From positions 26,778-90,777 of the forward strand of contig JAJEAH010000076.1 of assembly GCA_022824225.1 (NCBI GenBank): a stretch of DNA of 64,000 bases. Reading direction: 5' to 3'. The notes under the pieces were generated by a model. It worked only from the letters and a program-made list of their open reading frames with translations. It did no database searches and was not told the DNA's origin. Positions 54,485-63,658 of this stretch are shown here, piece after piece (position 1 is the first letter of the stretch; each line of letters opens with the position of its first letter). The DNA comes from Chloroflexota bacterium (GTDB lineage Bacteria > Chloroflexota > UBA11872 > VXOZ01). The translations under genes were made by a program, and so were the position numbers.

Positions 54485-55257
54485 GTTGCGCCTCCGGTTG
54501 CGCCGGGTCGGGGCGCGTAGCCCAGTTCCTCGCGGGCCTTGGCGGTGCTGAAACGCGCGTCCGGCAGCGGCGACTGGATGTGGTAGACGCCCCACGGCTC
54601 CGCCGGCGCGGCCAACGCGCAGGCAAACGCGTGCACGGCGTCCGCTTCCGCCAGGCCTGCCGGGTCCGCAGCCGGGCAGGCTGCGGCGTCCGGTTGGCGC
54701 AGGTTGCCCAGGCGCAAGCACGTGACCGCAATTCGCCCTTCCCGCGCGAACTCACGGCAGACGAACTCGCCCAGGTGCTGCGCCAGCACGGGCGCGTCCG
54801 TGCTGGGCCGCGGCCGCCACTGTTCGTCGATTGCCCACTCGTCCGGGCAATTCGCATAGATATTCAAGCTGCCGGCATAGACGCACCGGCCAACGCCCGC
54901 CTCACTGGCGGCGAGGAGCAAGTTGTACGTCCGGCGGGTCTGGGCATCGATCAGCCGGTTCGCCGAAACCTCATCATCGGCGGCGCCGGCATCTCCGGCC
55001 CTGCCGACATCCCCGGCCCCGCCGACGGAGTCGGCCCCGCCGACGGAGTCGTCGCCGCACGCCGCGAGGTGGATGATGGCGTCTCTGCCGGCCACCAGCC
55101 GGTCCGTGGCCGCGTCATGGTCCAGGGCGCAGCGCACAAACGGCGACGGGGCGGTCGCGTCCACCGTGTCGGTCAGGCAGACCTCGTGCTCGCGCGAGAG
55201 CGCGCGCGCCAGGCTCTGCGCCAGCGGGGAAGCGCCGGCCGTAATCAATACATTCAT
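54481..55257 (-). CDS. NAD-dependent epimerase-like protein with 18-bp repeat insert
   Basis: The 258-residue extended-SDR-like protein begins MNVLITAGASPLAQSLARAL. The catalytic YxxxK is not clear (the usual site reads LAQHLGEF, with His in place of Tyr), so activity is uncertain. Residues about 68-95 are a low-complexity (D/G)(S/D)VGGA-type insert, encoded by four 18-bp tandem units (54979-55050), in the loop after HLAACGD. It starts inside the polA stop (ATGA at 55254-55257). It may be a redundant or degenerate partner of the downstream epimerase. Confidence 0.7.
   Translation of the reverse strand: MNVLITAGASPLAQSLARALSREHEVCLTDTVDATAPSPFVRCALDHDAATDRLVAGRDAIIHLAACGDDSVGGADSVGGAGDVGRAGDAGAADDEVSANRLIDAQTRRTYNLLLAASEAGVGRCVYAGSLNIYANCPDEWAIDEQWRPRPSTDAPVLAQHLGEFVCREFAREGRIAVTCLRLGNLRQPDAAACPAADPAGLAEADAVHAFACALAAPAEPWGVYHIQSPLPDARFSTAKAREELGYAPRPGATGGAT
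54979..55050. repeat. 18-bp in-frame tandem repeat, four units
   Basis: Units GGCGGCGCCGGCATCTCC, GGCCCTGCCGACATCCCC and two identical GGCCCCGCCGACGGAGTC (55015-55032, 55033-55050). Each adds six residues to the encoded protein, so copy-number change would keep the frame. Confidence 0.95.
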
Positions 55258-57968
55258 CCCAGCGGCTCCATTTCGTCCCAGTTCACTCCTGCTTTGGCGT
55301 CCACGGTTACGGGCACGTCGAGCTTCACGGCGTTTTCCATGAGCGGGGTCACCAGGTCGGCGCATGCGTCCACGGCGGCACGCGGGCACTCGAAGACGAG
55401 TTCGTCGTGCACTTGCAGCAACATGCGCACCGGCAACTCGGCGGCTGCCAGTTGCTCGGCCACGTGCAGCATCGCCACTTTGATGATGTCGGCGGACGTG
55501 CCCTGCACCGGCATGTTGATGGCCATGCGCTCAGCCGCCTGGCGCACGTTGTAGTTCGAGGCATGCAGTTCCCGCAGGTAGCGCCGGCGGCCCAACACCG
55601 TCTCCACGTACCCATGCTCTTTCGCGAACGCAATCGTGCGTTCTGTGTATTCCCGCACACCGGCGTAGGTCTTGAAGTAGTTGTCGATATACTCCGTGGC
55701 TTCTTGGAAGTTGAGGTCGGTGCGTTGCTCCAAGCCGTGGGCGGTCACGCCGTAGATAATCCCGAAGTTCACGGTCTTGGCCGTGCGCCGCATGGCTTCC
55801 GTGACGTCTGCCATCGGCACGTCGAAGAGTTGGCCCGCTGTAAACGTGTGGATATCCTCATTGTTGCGGAACGCCTTGCAGAGCTCCGCGTCCTGGCTGA
55901 GGTGCGCCAGCACCCGCAGGTCGATCTGCGAGTAGTCGGCGGCAAGCAGCACCCGGTGGGCCCCGCCCGCCACGAAGGCTTTGCGGATGCGGCGTCCCAT
56001 GGCCGTGCGGATGGGAATGTTCTGCAGGTTGGGGTCGTTGGACGAAAGGCGTCCGGTGGCCGCGCCGGTCTGCTCGAAAGAGGTGTGGATGCGCCGCGTT
56101 TGCGGGTTCACTTTCGTGGGCAGGGCGTCCAGATACGTGGACTTAAGCTTGGTGAGCTGGCGGTATTGCAGCACGCGACCAATGACCGGGTGCGCCTCCT
56201 GCAGCGCCTCCAAAATGGTTGAATCGGTGGAGTATCCGGTCCGCGTCTTCTTGGTGAGGTTGACTCCCAGTTCGTTGACGAGAATGTCGCCGAGTTGCTT
56301 GGGTGAATTGACGTTGAACTCATGGCCCACGTCCGCGTAGATTTGGCCCTGAATCTCGCCGATGCGTTCCGCCAGGCTATCTGCCAGTTGTTCCAGCACG
56401 TCCACGTCCACGGCAATGCCCGCGAACTCCATGTGTGCGATGACGGTTGCCAGCGGCAATTCCAAGTCATCGTGCAGTTTGCGCACGCTACGCTCTTCCA
56501 GGCTTTCAACCAGCGCGGGGTGCAGAGCGAGCAGGACCTCGGCTTCCCGGCCCGCGGCCTGCGCGAGCATCGCGTTGTTCGCGGCGGCCAGGGACTTCTT
56601 GCGGTCGCGTAGGTCGTCCACGCCCGCCAGCGTTGCGCCGAGCACGTCGAAGACTACCTGGGGCAGTGTGGTGGAACGCGAGCCGATGACGTTGGCAAAG
56701 TACGCCGCCAAGTGGCAGTCGAACACCACGCCCGCCAGGCCGATGTCTTGGGTGAGCAGCACCAGACAGAACTGTTTCGCGTCGAAGACGACTTTGGGGA
56801 TGTCCGGATCGCTGAGCGCCGGCGCGATGGCTGCCAGCGCGGCGGCGGTCGTCGTATCAACATAAGCGGCTTCATTGCCGTCCCAGGCGAAGGCCAGACC
56901 CCGCAACCGGGGCCACGCCGGGGGTTCGGGCTCGAGAACGGGTAGCACTGCCACGTTGCCCACGCCGCGCAAGGCGGCGGCAAGGCGCTCGACGTCGGCG
57001 GCGGTGGCGGGCATTTGCACCTGCGTGTCCGTCTGCGCCTCGCCAAACAGCGCGGCCTGCGCCGCGGCCGCGTCGGCGGGTTGGGGCAGGCGGGTGAGCA
57101 GCGAACGAAAGCCCAGTTCATGGAAGAGCGCCAGCACCTGCTCACGGTCGTAATCGTGCACCTCGCTCTGGGCGGGGTCGAGGGTGATGTCCACGTCGCG
57201 GACGATTGTTACCAGTTCCCGGCTATGGGCAAGCTGTTCCCTATCCTGGGCCAGCGCCTTCTGTTGCCGCGCCGGCAACTCGTCGACGTGCGCCAGGATG
57301 CCGTCGATGTCGTCGTACTCCTGCAGGAGCTTCCCGGCCGTCTTGGCGCCAATACCGCGCACGCCGGGCACGTTATCGGAAGAATCTCCTACCAGCGCCT
57401 TGTAGTCGATGACCTGGCCGGGGCCCAGGCCTTGGAAGCGCGCCGCCACTTCTTTGAGGCCCACCTCCGCCAGTTCGCCGCCGCGCGGGCGGGGCACGAG
57501 CAGACGCACCACGTCGTCAACGAGTTGGTAGGCGTCGGTGTCGCCGGTCACGATGAAGGTGGGGATCCGCTGCGCCGCCGCCTGCTGGGAGAGCGTGCCC
57601 AGCACGTCATCGGCTTCGTAGCCCGGCACGGAGAAGATGGGGATGTTGAGAGTCTCCACCACCTGGCGCACGCGGTCCATCTGCTGGTGGAGCAAGGGAT
57701 CGGTCTTGGCCCGCGTCGCTTTGTATGCCGTGTACTGTTCGTGGCGAAACGTGGGGCCCGGCGGGTCGAACGCCACGGCGATATACTTTGGCTTGAGCTT
57801 GTCAATGACGTGCAGCAGCGTGCTGGTGAAGCCAAAGACCGCATTGGTCGGCTCACCGGCGGCGCTGGAGAATTCTCTGGGCACTGCGTGAAAGGCGCGG
57901 TGCACGATGGAGTGGCCGTCTATGAGGACAAGCGCGTCGGCGGGGGGCGTGGCGGAGGCGGAACTCAT
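55254..57968 (-). CDS. polA: DNA polymerase I
   Basis: The 904-residue protein has a 5'-3' exonuclease domain (ALVLIDGHSIVHRAFHA and GYEADDVLG) and a 3'-5' exonuclease-like region that lacks the DxE metal-binding motif (FAWDGNEAAYVD stands in its place). Proofreading is therefore probably absent, as in Thermus. The polymerase domain follows. Motif A reads DYSQIDLR at 678-685, with Asp683 where almost all family-A polymerases have Glu, the steric-gate residue. Motif B is RRTAKTVNFGIIYGVT and motif C is QVHDE near 850-854. The ATG at 57968 has AGGAAA upstream. Two epimerase-like genes follow with 4-bp overlaps, an unusual neighbourhood for polA. Confidence 0.95.
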   Translation of the reverse strand: MSSASATPPADALVLIDGHSIVHRAFHAVPREFSSAAGEPTNAVFGFTSTLLHVIDKLKPKYIAVAFDPPGPTFRHEQYTAYKATRAKTDPLLHQQMDRVRQVVETLNIPIFSVPGYEADDVLGTLSQQAAAQRIPTFIVTGDTDAYQLVDDVVRLLVPRPRGGELAEVGLKEVAARFQGLGPGQVIDYKALVGDSSDNVPGVRGIGAKTAGKLLQEYDDIDGILAHVDELPARQQKALAQDREQLAHSRELVTIVRDVDITLDPAQSEVHDYDREQVLALFHELGFRSLLTRLPQPADAAAAQAALFGEAQTDTQVQMPATAADVERLAAALRGVGNVAVLPVLEPEPPAWPRLRGLAFAWDGNEAAYVDTTTAAALAAIAPALSDPDIPKVVFDAKQFCLVLLTQDIGLAGVVFDCHLAAYFANVIGSRSTTLPQVVFDVLGATLAGVDDLRDRKKSLAAANNAMLAQAAGREAEVLLALHPALVESLEERSVRKLHDDLELPLATVIAHMEFAGIAVDVDVLEQLADSLAERIGEIQGQIYADVGHEFNVNSPKQLGDILVNELGVNLTKKTRTGYSTDSTILEALQEAHPVIGRVLQYRQLTKLKSTYLDALPTKVNPQTRRIHTSFEQTGAATGRLSSNDPNLQNIPIRTAMGRRIRKAFVAGGAHRVLLAADYSQIDLRVLAHLSQDAELCKAFRNNEDIHTFTAGQLFDVPMADVTEAMRRTAKTVNFGIIYGVTAHGLEQRTDLNFQEATEYIDNYFKTYAGVREYTERTIAFAKEHGYVETVLGRRRYLRELHASNYNVRQAAERMAINMPVQGTSADIIKVAMLHVAEQLAAAELPVRMLLQVHDELVFECPRAAVDACADLVTPLMENAVKLDVPVTVDAKAGVNWDEMEPLG

Positions 57969-58281
57969 GGGCGGATTTCCTGTGGCTTGCCGCGGAGACG
58001 GTCGTACGGTGGTCGCAGTTCCTAGCATACGCTGCCGCCTTGACCTGAGCAAGATGATGAACGCCCTGCGAAGGCGGGAAACGTCAGGGAGCCTTTGCCG
58101 GCGTGCGGCATCGTCTTGTATGTCTGATGCCGGCGCGGTATGGTGTGTACCATATCTCCAGCCGACGCGAGCAAGGAAACTCGACTGCGACTACCAGTTC
58201 CCGTTCCGCTGCAAGCGGGGTAGGCCGCTCTGCGGCGCATAGCCATTCACCGCGCTCATTCCGCCTTAGAGAGATAGCTCT
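57969..58281. other. 313-bp divergent spacer
   Basis: This lies between polA (minus) and a membrane protein gene (plus). It contains an imperfect stem with GGCATC and GATGCC arms near 58107-58130 and a short palindrome TATGGT-GTGT-ACCATA at 58139-58154. The latter could be an operator, but there is no further support. No gene is seen. Confidence 0.5.
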
Positions 58282-59337
58282 GTGCGAGTCAGGCATTTCT
58301 TCGTCAGCAATAGCGACGCCCCGGAGCTCATCGAGCTCTTTCTCGTGGCGGGCGTAGCCTCGGTATTGGTGATACGCGGTGCCCTTGCCGCCACGGGATA
58401 TCCGCAATTGGGCGGTGACGGTCTGCATATTGCGCACATGCTTTGGGGCGGACTGTTCATGACGGTCGCCTTGCTCGTGCTCTTTGCCGCGCTGGGTCGG
58501 GTGGCGCAGCGGGGCGCCGCCATTCTCGGGGGTATCGGGTTTGGCACATTCATAGACGAGTTGGGCAAATTCATAACAAGCGACAACAACTACTTCTACG
58601 AACCCACCATCGGCCTGATATACATCACCTTCATCGCAATTTTTCTCGTGCTCGAGGCAGTTCGTAGGCGCGAGCCGGGACCGACAGAGGCGCTGGCCAA
58701 TGCGTTCAACCAGCTAGAGCTTGCGGCCGGCAGGCCGATCGACAGCCGAACGAAGGAAAATACCCTCAGCCTGCTGGCGAGAGCCGATGGAGCGGACCCG
58801 GTGGTCCGGGGACTCAGCGCGTTTGTGCGCAGCCTGGAGCCGCAATCTGTACCGGACATGCTCTTCTATTTTCGGGTGCGGGACTACGCCGTCGCACGCT
58901 ACAGCCGGATCGTGCTCTCGCGTTGGTTCAGGCCGACCTTGATCGGTCTCTTCCTGCTCGTGGCCGTGATCCAAATTGCTGTTGTGCTGGTAGTGGCGTT
59001 GACTGGGCTGCTAACCGGATCTATCGAGGCGCTCGAACTCGATTTCTCGGACATTGCGCTTCTTTCCTCGTCTATGGTGGCCGGCGTGTTGACCCTCGTG
59101 GGTATTCTCCGGCTACGGCACTCCCGGCTGGCGGCCTACCGCTGGTTCGTGCGCAGCGTGCTGGTCAGCATTTTCGTTACGCAGGTATTCACGTTTCTGG
59201 AGTCCGAACTCTCGGCGCTTTGGGGCTTTACCATTGATATTCTGATTTACACTGCACTCAAGATCATGATCGAACAAGAGCAGCACATGCCAACTAGCGG
59301 TGTGTCGCTGCCTGCAGCCGCCAGCACAACGTCGTAA
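58282..59337 (+). CDS. Hypothetical polytopic membrane protein
   Basis: The 351-residue protein has about seven hydrophobic segments. An N-terminal group of four includes GGDGLHIAHMLWGGLFMTVA and IDELGKFITSDNNYFY. A central soluble stretch follows (about 130-205), then three or four more helices, ending in a cytoplasmic tail. The His-rich HIAHMLWGG and acidic DELGKF are conserved-looking positions that could bind a metal or cofactor. I do not recognise a named family. The next gene, a methyltransferase, is on the same strand 124 bases later. Confidence 0.7.
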   Translation: MRVRHFFVSNSDAPELIELFLVAGVASVLVIRGALAATGYPQLGGDGLHIAHMLWGGLFMTVALLVLFAALGRVAQRGAAILGGIGFGTFIDELGKFITSDNNYFYEPTIGLIYITFIAIFLVLEAVRRREPGPTEALANAFNQLELAAGRPIDSRTKENTLSLLARADGADPVVRGLSAFVRSLEPQSVPDMLFYFRVRDYAVARYSRIVLSRWFRPTLIGLFLLVAVIQIAVVLVVALTGLLTGSIEALELDFSDIALLSSSMVAGVLTLVGILRLRHSRLAAYRWFVRSVLVSIFVTQVFTFLESELSALWGFTIDILIYTALKIMIEQEQHMPTSGVSLPAAASTTS

Positions 59338-59460
59338 CTGCCGGCGCTTCCTCTATAGCCGCCCACGCTGCTCGTGGTGAGCGTTGCGGGTGGCATACTG
59401 TGGGCAGCATGTGACTGGTCCGAAGGTGCAGCTTGCCTTTCCATACGACAGGTACTTGTA

Positions 59461-60120
59461 ATGCTGCGTGTTCACCGAACCAAAGCCCAGGCCCGGGCGA
59501 GCTACGACCGCATGAGCGGTAGCTACGACCTATTCGCCGGCGCTTTCGAGAAGCGGCTTCGCAACTTGGCGTTGGCGCGAATGGACGTTGCGCCCGGCGA
59601 GACGGCGCTGGAGATCGGCTGCGGTACCGGGCACTGCCTGCAACAACTCGCCGAAACGGTCGGCCCGGACGGCCGCGTGTACGGCGTGGACATTTCCCCG
59701 GGCATGGTGGCGGCCAGCCGGAAGCGGCTGGCGCGGGCCGGTCTGCTGGAGAGAGTTACGCTCTATCGCGGCGATGGGGCCGGACTCCCGCTCGACGACG
59801 GCCAGTGCGACGCGGCGTTCATGAGCTTTACCCTCGAGTTGTTCGATACACCCGAAATCCCGGTGGTGTTGGGCGAGATAGGGCGCGTGCTGAAGCCGGG
59901 CGGCAGGCTGGGTGTCGTCAGCCTGGCGCGGGAAGAGCCGTTGTCCACCATGGTGCGGGTGTACGAGTGGCTGCACCAACGGCTGCCGCGGCTCATCGAC
60001 TGCCGGCCCATCTACGTTGAGCAGGTGGTGGCGGCGGCCGGGTTTCGCATTGCGCACAGCGAACGGGAAGGGCTCTGGGGCCTGCCTGCCCGCATCGTGG
60101 TTGGGATTGCGCGGGGCTGA
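59461..60120 (+). CDS. Class I SAM-dependent methyltransferase
   Basis: The 219-residue protein has an N-terminal SYDLFAGAFEKRLR, typical of UbiE-like enzymes. The AdoMet motif LEIGCGTGHCLQQLA (near 43-57) and GVDISPGMVAASRKRL (motif II acidic) follow, with VLKPGGRLGVVSL near 144-156. Substrates may be quinones, lipids or small molecules. The ATG at 59461 is chosen because the frame upstream lacks a clear start and an AGG-like site is present nearby. It could be co-transcribed with the membrane protein. Confidence 0.85.
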   Translation: MLRVHRTKAQARASYDRMSGSYDLFAGAFEKRLRNLALARMDVAPGETALEIGCGTGHCLQQLAETVGPDGRVYGVDISPGMVAASRKRLARAGLLERVTLYRGDGAGLPLDDGQCDAAFMSFTLELFDTPEIPVVLGEIGRVLKPGGRLGVVSLAREEPLSTMVRVYEWLHQRLPRLIDCRPIYVEQVVAAAGFRIAHSEREGLWGLPARIVVGIARG

Positions 60121-60176
60121 ACGGCCCCGGCACGGGCCGCGTGAATAGGAAGTCTCTCTGGGGCGCGGAAAGGCAC

Positions 60177-60202
60177 GCAGGTTACAAACCTGCGCTACCG
60201 GA
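60177..60202. repeat. Family B repeat, second identical copy
   Basis: Same 26 bases as 50091-50116, with a hairpin GCAGGTT-ACA-AACCTGC. It is followed by further CTACCG-containing half-copies in the short 60121-60324 gap. Confidence 0.9.
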
Positions 60203-60324
60203 TGCGCGAGCGCTACCGAGGGCGCCTGCGTTACCGGATGCGGCCGCGGCTGCGTGCTCAGACTCCCGTATGGGTTCGAGTCTTGTGCGAGCGGATTCTG
60301 GCGCCGGGTGTTGCGAATGAGGCG

Positions 60325-61395
60325 CTACGCGGCGCGCAAGGCTTGCACCACCGCGTCGGTCACTTCCTGGGTGGTGGCGGTCCCGCCCAGATCGGGCGTA
60401 AGTACAGCGCCGCAGGACGTGACCGTTTCCATGGCGTTCATCACGAGCTCTCCCGCCTCGTGCTCGCCCAGGAAATCCAGCATCATGGCGCCGGCCCAGA
60501 TTGCGGCCAGCGGATTGGCGATGTTCCGGCCGTGAATGTCCGGCGCGGAGCCGTGCACCGGCTCGAACATGGCCGGATAGCGGCGGGTGGGATCGATGTT
60601 GGCGCTCGGCGGTAGTCCCAGGCTCCCTTGCAGCGCCCCACCCAGGTCGGTCAAGATGTCAGCGAAGAGATTAGACGCGACCACTACGTCAAACGACTCT
60701 GGACTGGTGACGAACCGCGCCGCCGCGGCGTCCACGTGGTACTTGCTCGTTGTAATGTCCGGGTAGCCCTTCGCCACTTCCGCGAATACCTCGTCCCAGA
60801 AGACCATGTTGTACTGCATGGCGTTCGACTTCGTGATGCTGGTGACGCCCGTGCGGCCGTGGGATTTGGCGTAATCGAAGGCGTAGCGAATGATGCGCTC
60901 CACCGCCGTACGCGTGAAGACGATGTTCTGCAGGGCCACCTCGTGGTCGGTGCCCACGTGCACGCGGCCGCCCACGCCGGCATACTCGCCCTCGGTGTTT
61001 TCGCGCACGCAGACGAAGTCGATCTGCTCCGGCCCCTTGCCGCGCAGCGGACCGTCTATGCCCCGCAGCAGCTTGATGGGGCGCAAGTTGACATATTGCC
61101 GATAGGCCTTGCGGATGGGCAGCAACAGACCCCAGAGCGAAATGTGATCGGGCACCGTGGGATAGCCCACCGCGCCGAGATAGATGGCCTGGAACTGCTC
61201 CAGCGTTTGCAGGGCGTCCGCCGGCATCATGCGGCCATGCTCAAGATAGTACTCGCAGCCCCAGGGGAATTCGGTGTACGCAAGCCGGAAGCTGCCGGTC
61301 ACGTCGCCCGCGGCATCGAGCACCTGCTTGCCGGCCTCTATCACATCCGGTCCAATGCCGTCGCCGCCGATCACGGCAATGTCATACGTCTGCAT
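60325..61395 (-). CDS. Tartrate/D-malate dehydrogenase-like beta-decarboxylating enzyme
   Basis: The 356-residue enzyme belongs to the isocitrate/isopropylmalate dehydrogenase family. It has GGDGIGPDVI at 10-19, RENTEGEYAGVGG near 130, the catalytic Lys in SITKSNAMQYN near 186, metal-binding Asp in NLFADILTDLGGAL near 240, and FEPVHGSAPDI near 270. PWGCEYYLEHG and lack of a 3-isopropylmalate signature point to tartrate dehydrogenase/D-malate dehydrogenase (TtuC/DmlA-like). It would oxidise D-malate, tartrate or a 3-substituted malate with NAD+ and Mn2+. Neighbours do not confirm the substrate. Confidence 0.88.
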   Translation of the reverse strand: MQTYDIAVIGGDGIGPDVIEAGKQVLDAAGDVTGSFRLAYTEFPWGCEYYLEHGRMMPADALQTLEQFQAIYLGAVGYPTVPDHISLWGLLLPIRKAYRQYVNLRPIKLLRGIDGPLRGKGPEQIDFVCVRENTEGEYAGVGGRVHVGTDHEVALQNIVFTRTAVERIIRYAFDYAKSHGRTGVTSITKSNAMQYNMVFWDEVFAEVAKGYPDITTSKYHVDAAAARFVTSPESFDVVVASNLFADILTDLGGALQGSLGLPPSANIDPTRRYPAMFEPVHGSAPDIHGRNIANPLAAIWAGAMMLDFLGEHEAGELVMNAMETVTSCGAVLTPDLGGTATTQEVTDAVVQALRAA

Positions 61396-61844
61396 GCGGG
61401 GTAGTCCTCCTCAATTTGACTGTTGGGGCAAAATTAGACTCTACAAATCTGCTAACTAGGTGAAAAGCTGCGGCATTCAACTTGCCAGGATGAATGAAGA
61501 CACTCGGCCTCTTGCTCGTCACTCCGGCGCAAGCCGAAGTTCAGGGGGTGAGCGGGTGGATTCCGGTTTTCGCCGGAAGGACGGACTTGCGCGGACTTGG
61601 GCGTTGCCTCCCCAGTCGCAATGTGCGCGGCCACTTTCCGCATTGGTCTCCCTCATCTCTATTCGTGAAGTCCAACGCGCTGAACTTCTTCAGTGGCGCC
61701 GGAGGTGACGCGCGTTGGCAAACACTCCCGAACAGCCCGACCCAAACCGGCGGGCGTTGGCCCATGGCTACCATGCTATTCTATAACGGGAATTGTAGCC
61801 GCCACGGCCTGCACGTCACCAGCGCAGCGGAGACCGGCCCATCC
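61396..61844. other. 449-bp gap with CCGG-type repeat pair
   Basis: A GTCACTCCGGCGCAAGCCG element (about 61519-61537) and GATTCCGGTTTTCGCCGGAAGG (about 61559-61580) form the same pair arrangement as in 25815-25878. An open frame runs through them into the DUF6062 gene, but its translation is repeat-derived. No separate gene is seen. Confidence 0.75.
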
Positions 61845-62522
61845 ATGGATAAGCACACTCCCTATTATGAACTGTTGGAAGCCATCCGTGATGCGGGGTG
61901 TCCCATCTGCCGCTTGGCGGTCCGCAGCGGCGATCGCTTCTTGGAGACGTACTCCTACGAGCACGTCAACGACATCGAGATTCGTGAACTCGTCCGCTTG
62001 GCTAAAGGCTTCTGCCACAACCATACCTGGCGGCTCTTCCACAAGCACAGCCCGCTGGGCACCGCCTTGACTTTCTACGACATTCTGGGCGAAGCCGCAC
62101 ACCAAATTGGCGCGGCGCGCGAGCGGCAGGGCCTCTTGAGCAGTCTGGCCGGGCGCGTGCGCAAGAGGCTTGCGCCGGAAGGCACGTGCCTGGGCTGCGA
62201 CGCCCAGAGCAACGCCGAGCAGCGGCATTTGGGACTGCTGGTGGAATCACTGCGCAACGAACGAGAGGCCCAGGAGGCCTATGGCAGCGCCGACGGCCTG
62301 TGCTTGCACCACCTGCGCGCCGCCCTGCGCGCCCGTCCCTCGCGGGAGGCGACGGACATTCTGCTGCGGGTACAGGAGCAGCGCATCGCCGCCGTGCGCG
62401 AGCAAATGAGCGAAATCGTGCGCAAGGCCGATTACCGCGTGAAAGAGCGCGTCACCCAGGCAGACATCGACAGCCTGCCCGCCGCGCTGGCCCAAGTGGT
62501 GGGACAGGAAGCGCTGGACTGA
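61845..62522 (+). CDS. DUF6062 family protein with Cys/His clusters
   Basis: The 225-residue protein carries two zinc-ligand-like pairs: Cys19/Cys22 (CPICRLA) with Cys57/His60 (CHNH), and Cys115/Cys118 (CLGC) with Cys153/His156 (CLHH). The layout is two tandem half-repeats of CxxC plus CxxH, consistent with the DUF6062 family. Function is unknown; zinc or Fe-S binding is plausible. I chose the ATG at 61845 because the residues before it are repeat-derived. GGAG is 12 bases upstream. The creatininase-family gene begins 44 bases after its stop, so they may be an operon. Confidence 0.8.
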   Translation: MDKHTPYYELLEAIRDAGCPICRLAVRSGDRFLETYSYEHVNDIEIRELVRLAKGFCHNHTWRLFHKHSPLGTALTFYDILGEAAHQIGAARERQGLLSSLAGRVRKRLAPEGTCLGCDAQSNAEQRHLGLLVESLRNEREAQEAYGSADGLCLHHLRAALRARPSREATDILLRVQEQRIAAVREQMSEIVRKADYRVKERVTQADIDSLPAALAQVVGQEALD

Positions 62523-62566
62523 ACCGGCTGTTTAGCTTCGCAGTGTGGCAACGAGGGGAAGTGACC

Positions 62567-63247
62567 ATGAAGTATGAACGCATGTTTCCCGCCGAGGTGG
62601 AAGCGCAGCTCAAGACCCGGCCCATCGCCATCGTGCCCTGGGGCGCGTTGGAGTGGCACGGCTACCATCTGGCCATCGGCCAGGACGCGCTGAAGGCCCA
62701 GGGCATTGCCGATCGGTGCGCCGAAGAAGCCGGGGCCATCTCGCTGCCGGTGGTGTGGTGCGGCTTTCAGACCATGAAGCCCCACGCGGGCTTCAAGCAC
62801 ACGCTGGAGTTCCGCGACGAGACCGTCCGCACGCTGGCGCGGGAGTACTTGGAGCAATTGGACGACGAGGGCTTCAAGGTCATCGTCATCATCACCGGAC
62901 ACTACGGCGGGCTGCACGTGCGGGCGCTCAAAGAGGTGGCCGAGTGGTACCAGCTCAAGCACCCGCACCTGCGCGTCTGGGCGCTGCCGGAATACGAAGT
63001 CGTGACCGATTTGAGTTACAACGGCGACCACGCCGGCAAATGGGAGACTTCCATCTTCTGGCACCTGCACCCGGAACTTACCGACATCAGCCGGTACCGC
63101 AAAGACCTGACCATGGAGGAACAGGGTGTGGGCGGGGAAGACCCTTCCGAGCACGCTTCGCCGGAACTGGGCGAGATGATCGTGAACGCCATCGCCGAAC
63201 GGGTGGCCGCCCGCTGCGGCGAACTGCTGGCCGAAACGCAAAACTGA
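62567..63247 (+). CDS. Creatininase family amidohydrolase (paralogue)
   Basis: The 226-residue protein has the compact creatininase fold with metal ligands Glu29, His31 or His34, and Asp40 (ALEWHGYHLAIGQD). A glycine-rich IITGHYGGLH motif lies near 105-115 and an acidic ETSIFWHLHPE segment near 160. It is shorter than the copy at 29754 and close to standard family length. GAGGGGAAG precedes the ATG. DUF6062 lies 44 bases upstream. Likely acts on a cyclic amide or formamide. Confidence 0.87.
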   Translation: MKYERMFPAEVEAQLKTRPIAIVPWGALEWHGYHLAIGQDALKAQGIADRCAEEAGAISLPVVWCGFQTMKPHAGFKHTLEFRDETVRTLAREYLEQLDDEGFKVIVIITGHYGGLHVRALKEVAEWYQLKHPHLRVWALPEYEVVTDLSYNGDHAGKWETSIFWHLHPELTDISRYRKDLTMEEQGVGGEDPSEHASPELGEMIVNAIAERVAARCGELLAETQN

Positions 63248-63517
63248 GCGCGTGAAGCGGACCGCGGCAAGCGCCGGTTTGAATACCAATGCTACGTCGG
63301 GGACCGGTTTTGGCGAATCGGAGCGTGCGTAGCGCCAGCCCACCCGTCTGCCCCGAGCGCAGCCCAAGTGCGCGTTACCTTGCAGTTTTCTCCGTCTCGG
63401 CATTGAGAGTAATCGAGTAAGGGCAAGCGCGGCAGCCCGTCCGTTCGCCCTGAGCACAGCAGCCCGCCCGTTCGCCCTGAGCGTAGTCGAAGGGTGAACG
63501 GGTAGGCGACGAAAGCA

Positions 63518-63658
63518 GGCGGACGCGCCCACAACTTGGTCACCCAAGCACAGCAGCCCGTCCGTTCGCCCTGAGCGTAGTCGAAGGGTGAACGGGCGGG
63601 CGGAGCGGCACAGCACCAAGACTCGACCCCCATCGACTGCAAGAGACTCGGAGGAATA
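63518..63658. repeat. 141-bp direct repeat, copy 1
   Basis: It begins GGCGGACGCGCCCACAAC and ends ACTCGGAGGAATA. An equal-length, slightly diverged copy lies 338 bases downstream. It includes an inverted repeat CCCGTCCGTTC / GAACGGGCGGG around GCCCTGAGCGTAGTCGAAGG. Confidence 0.95.
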
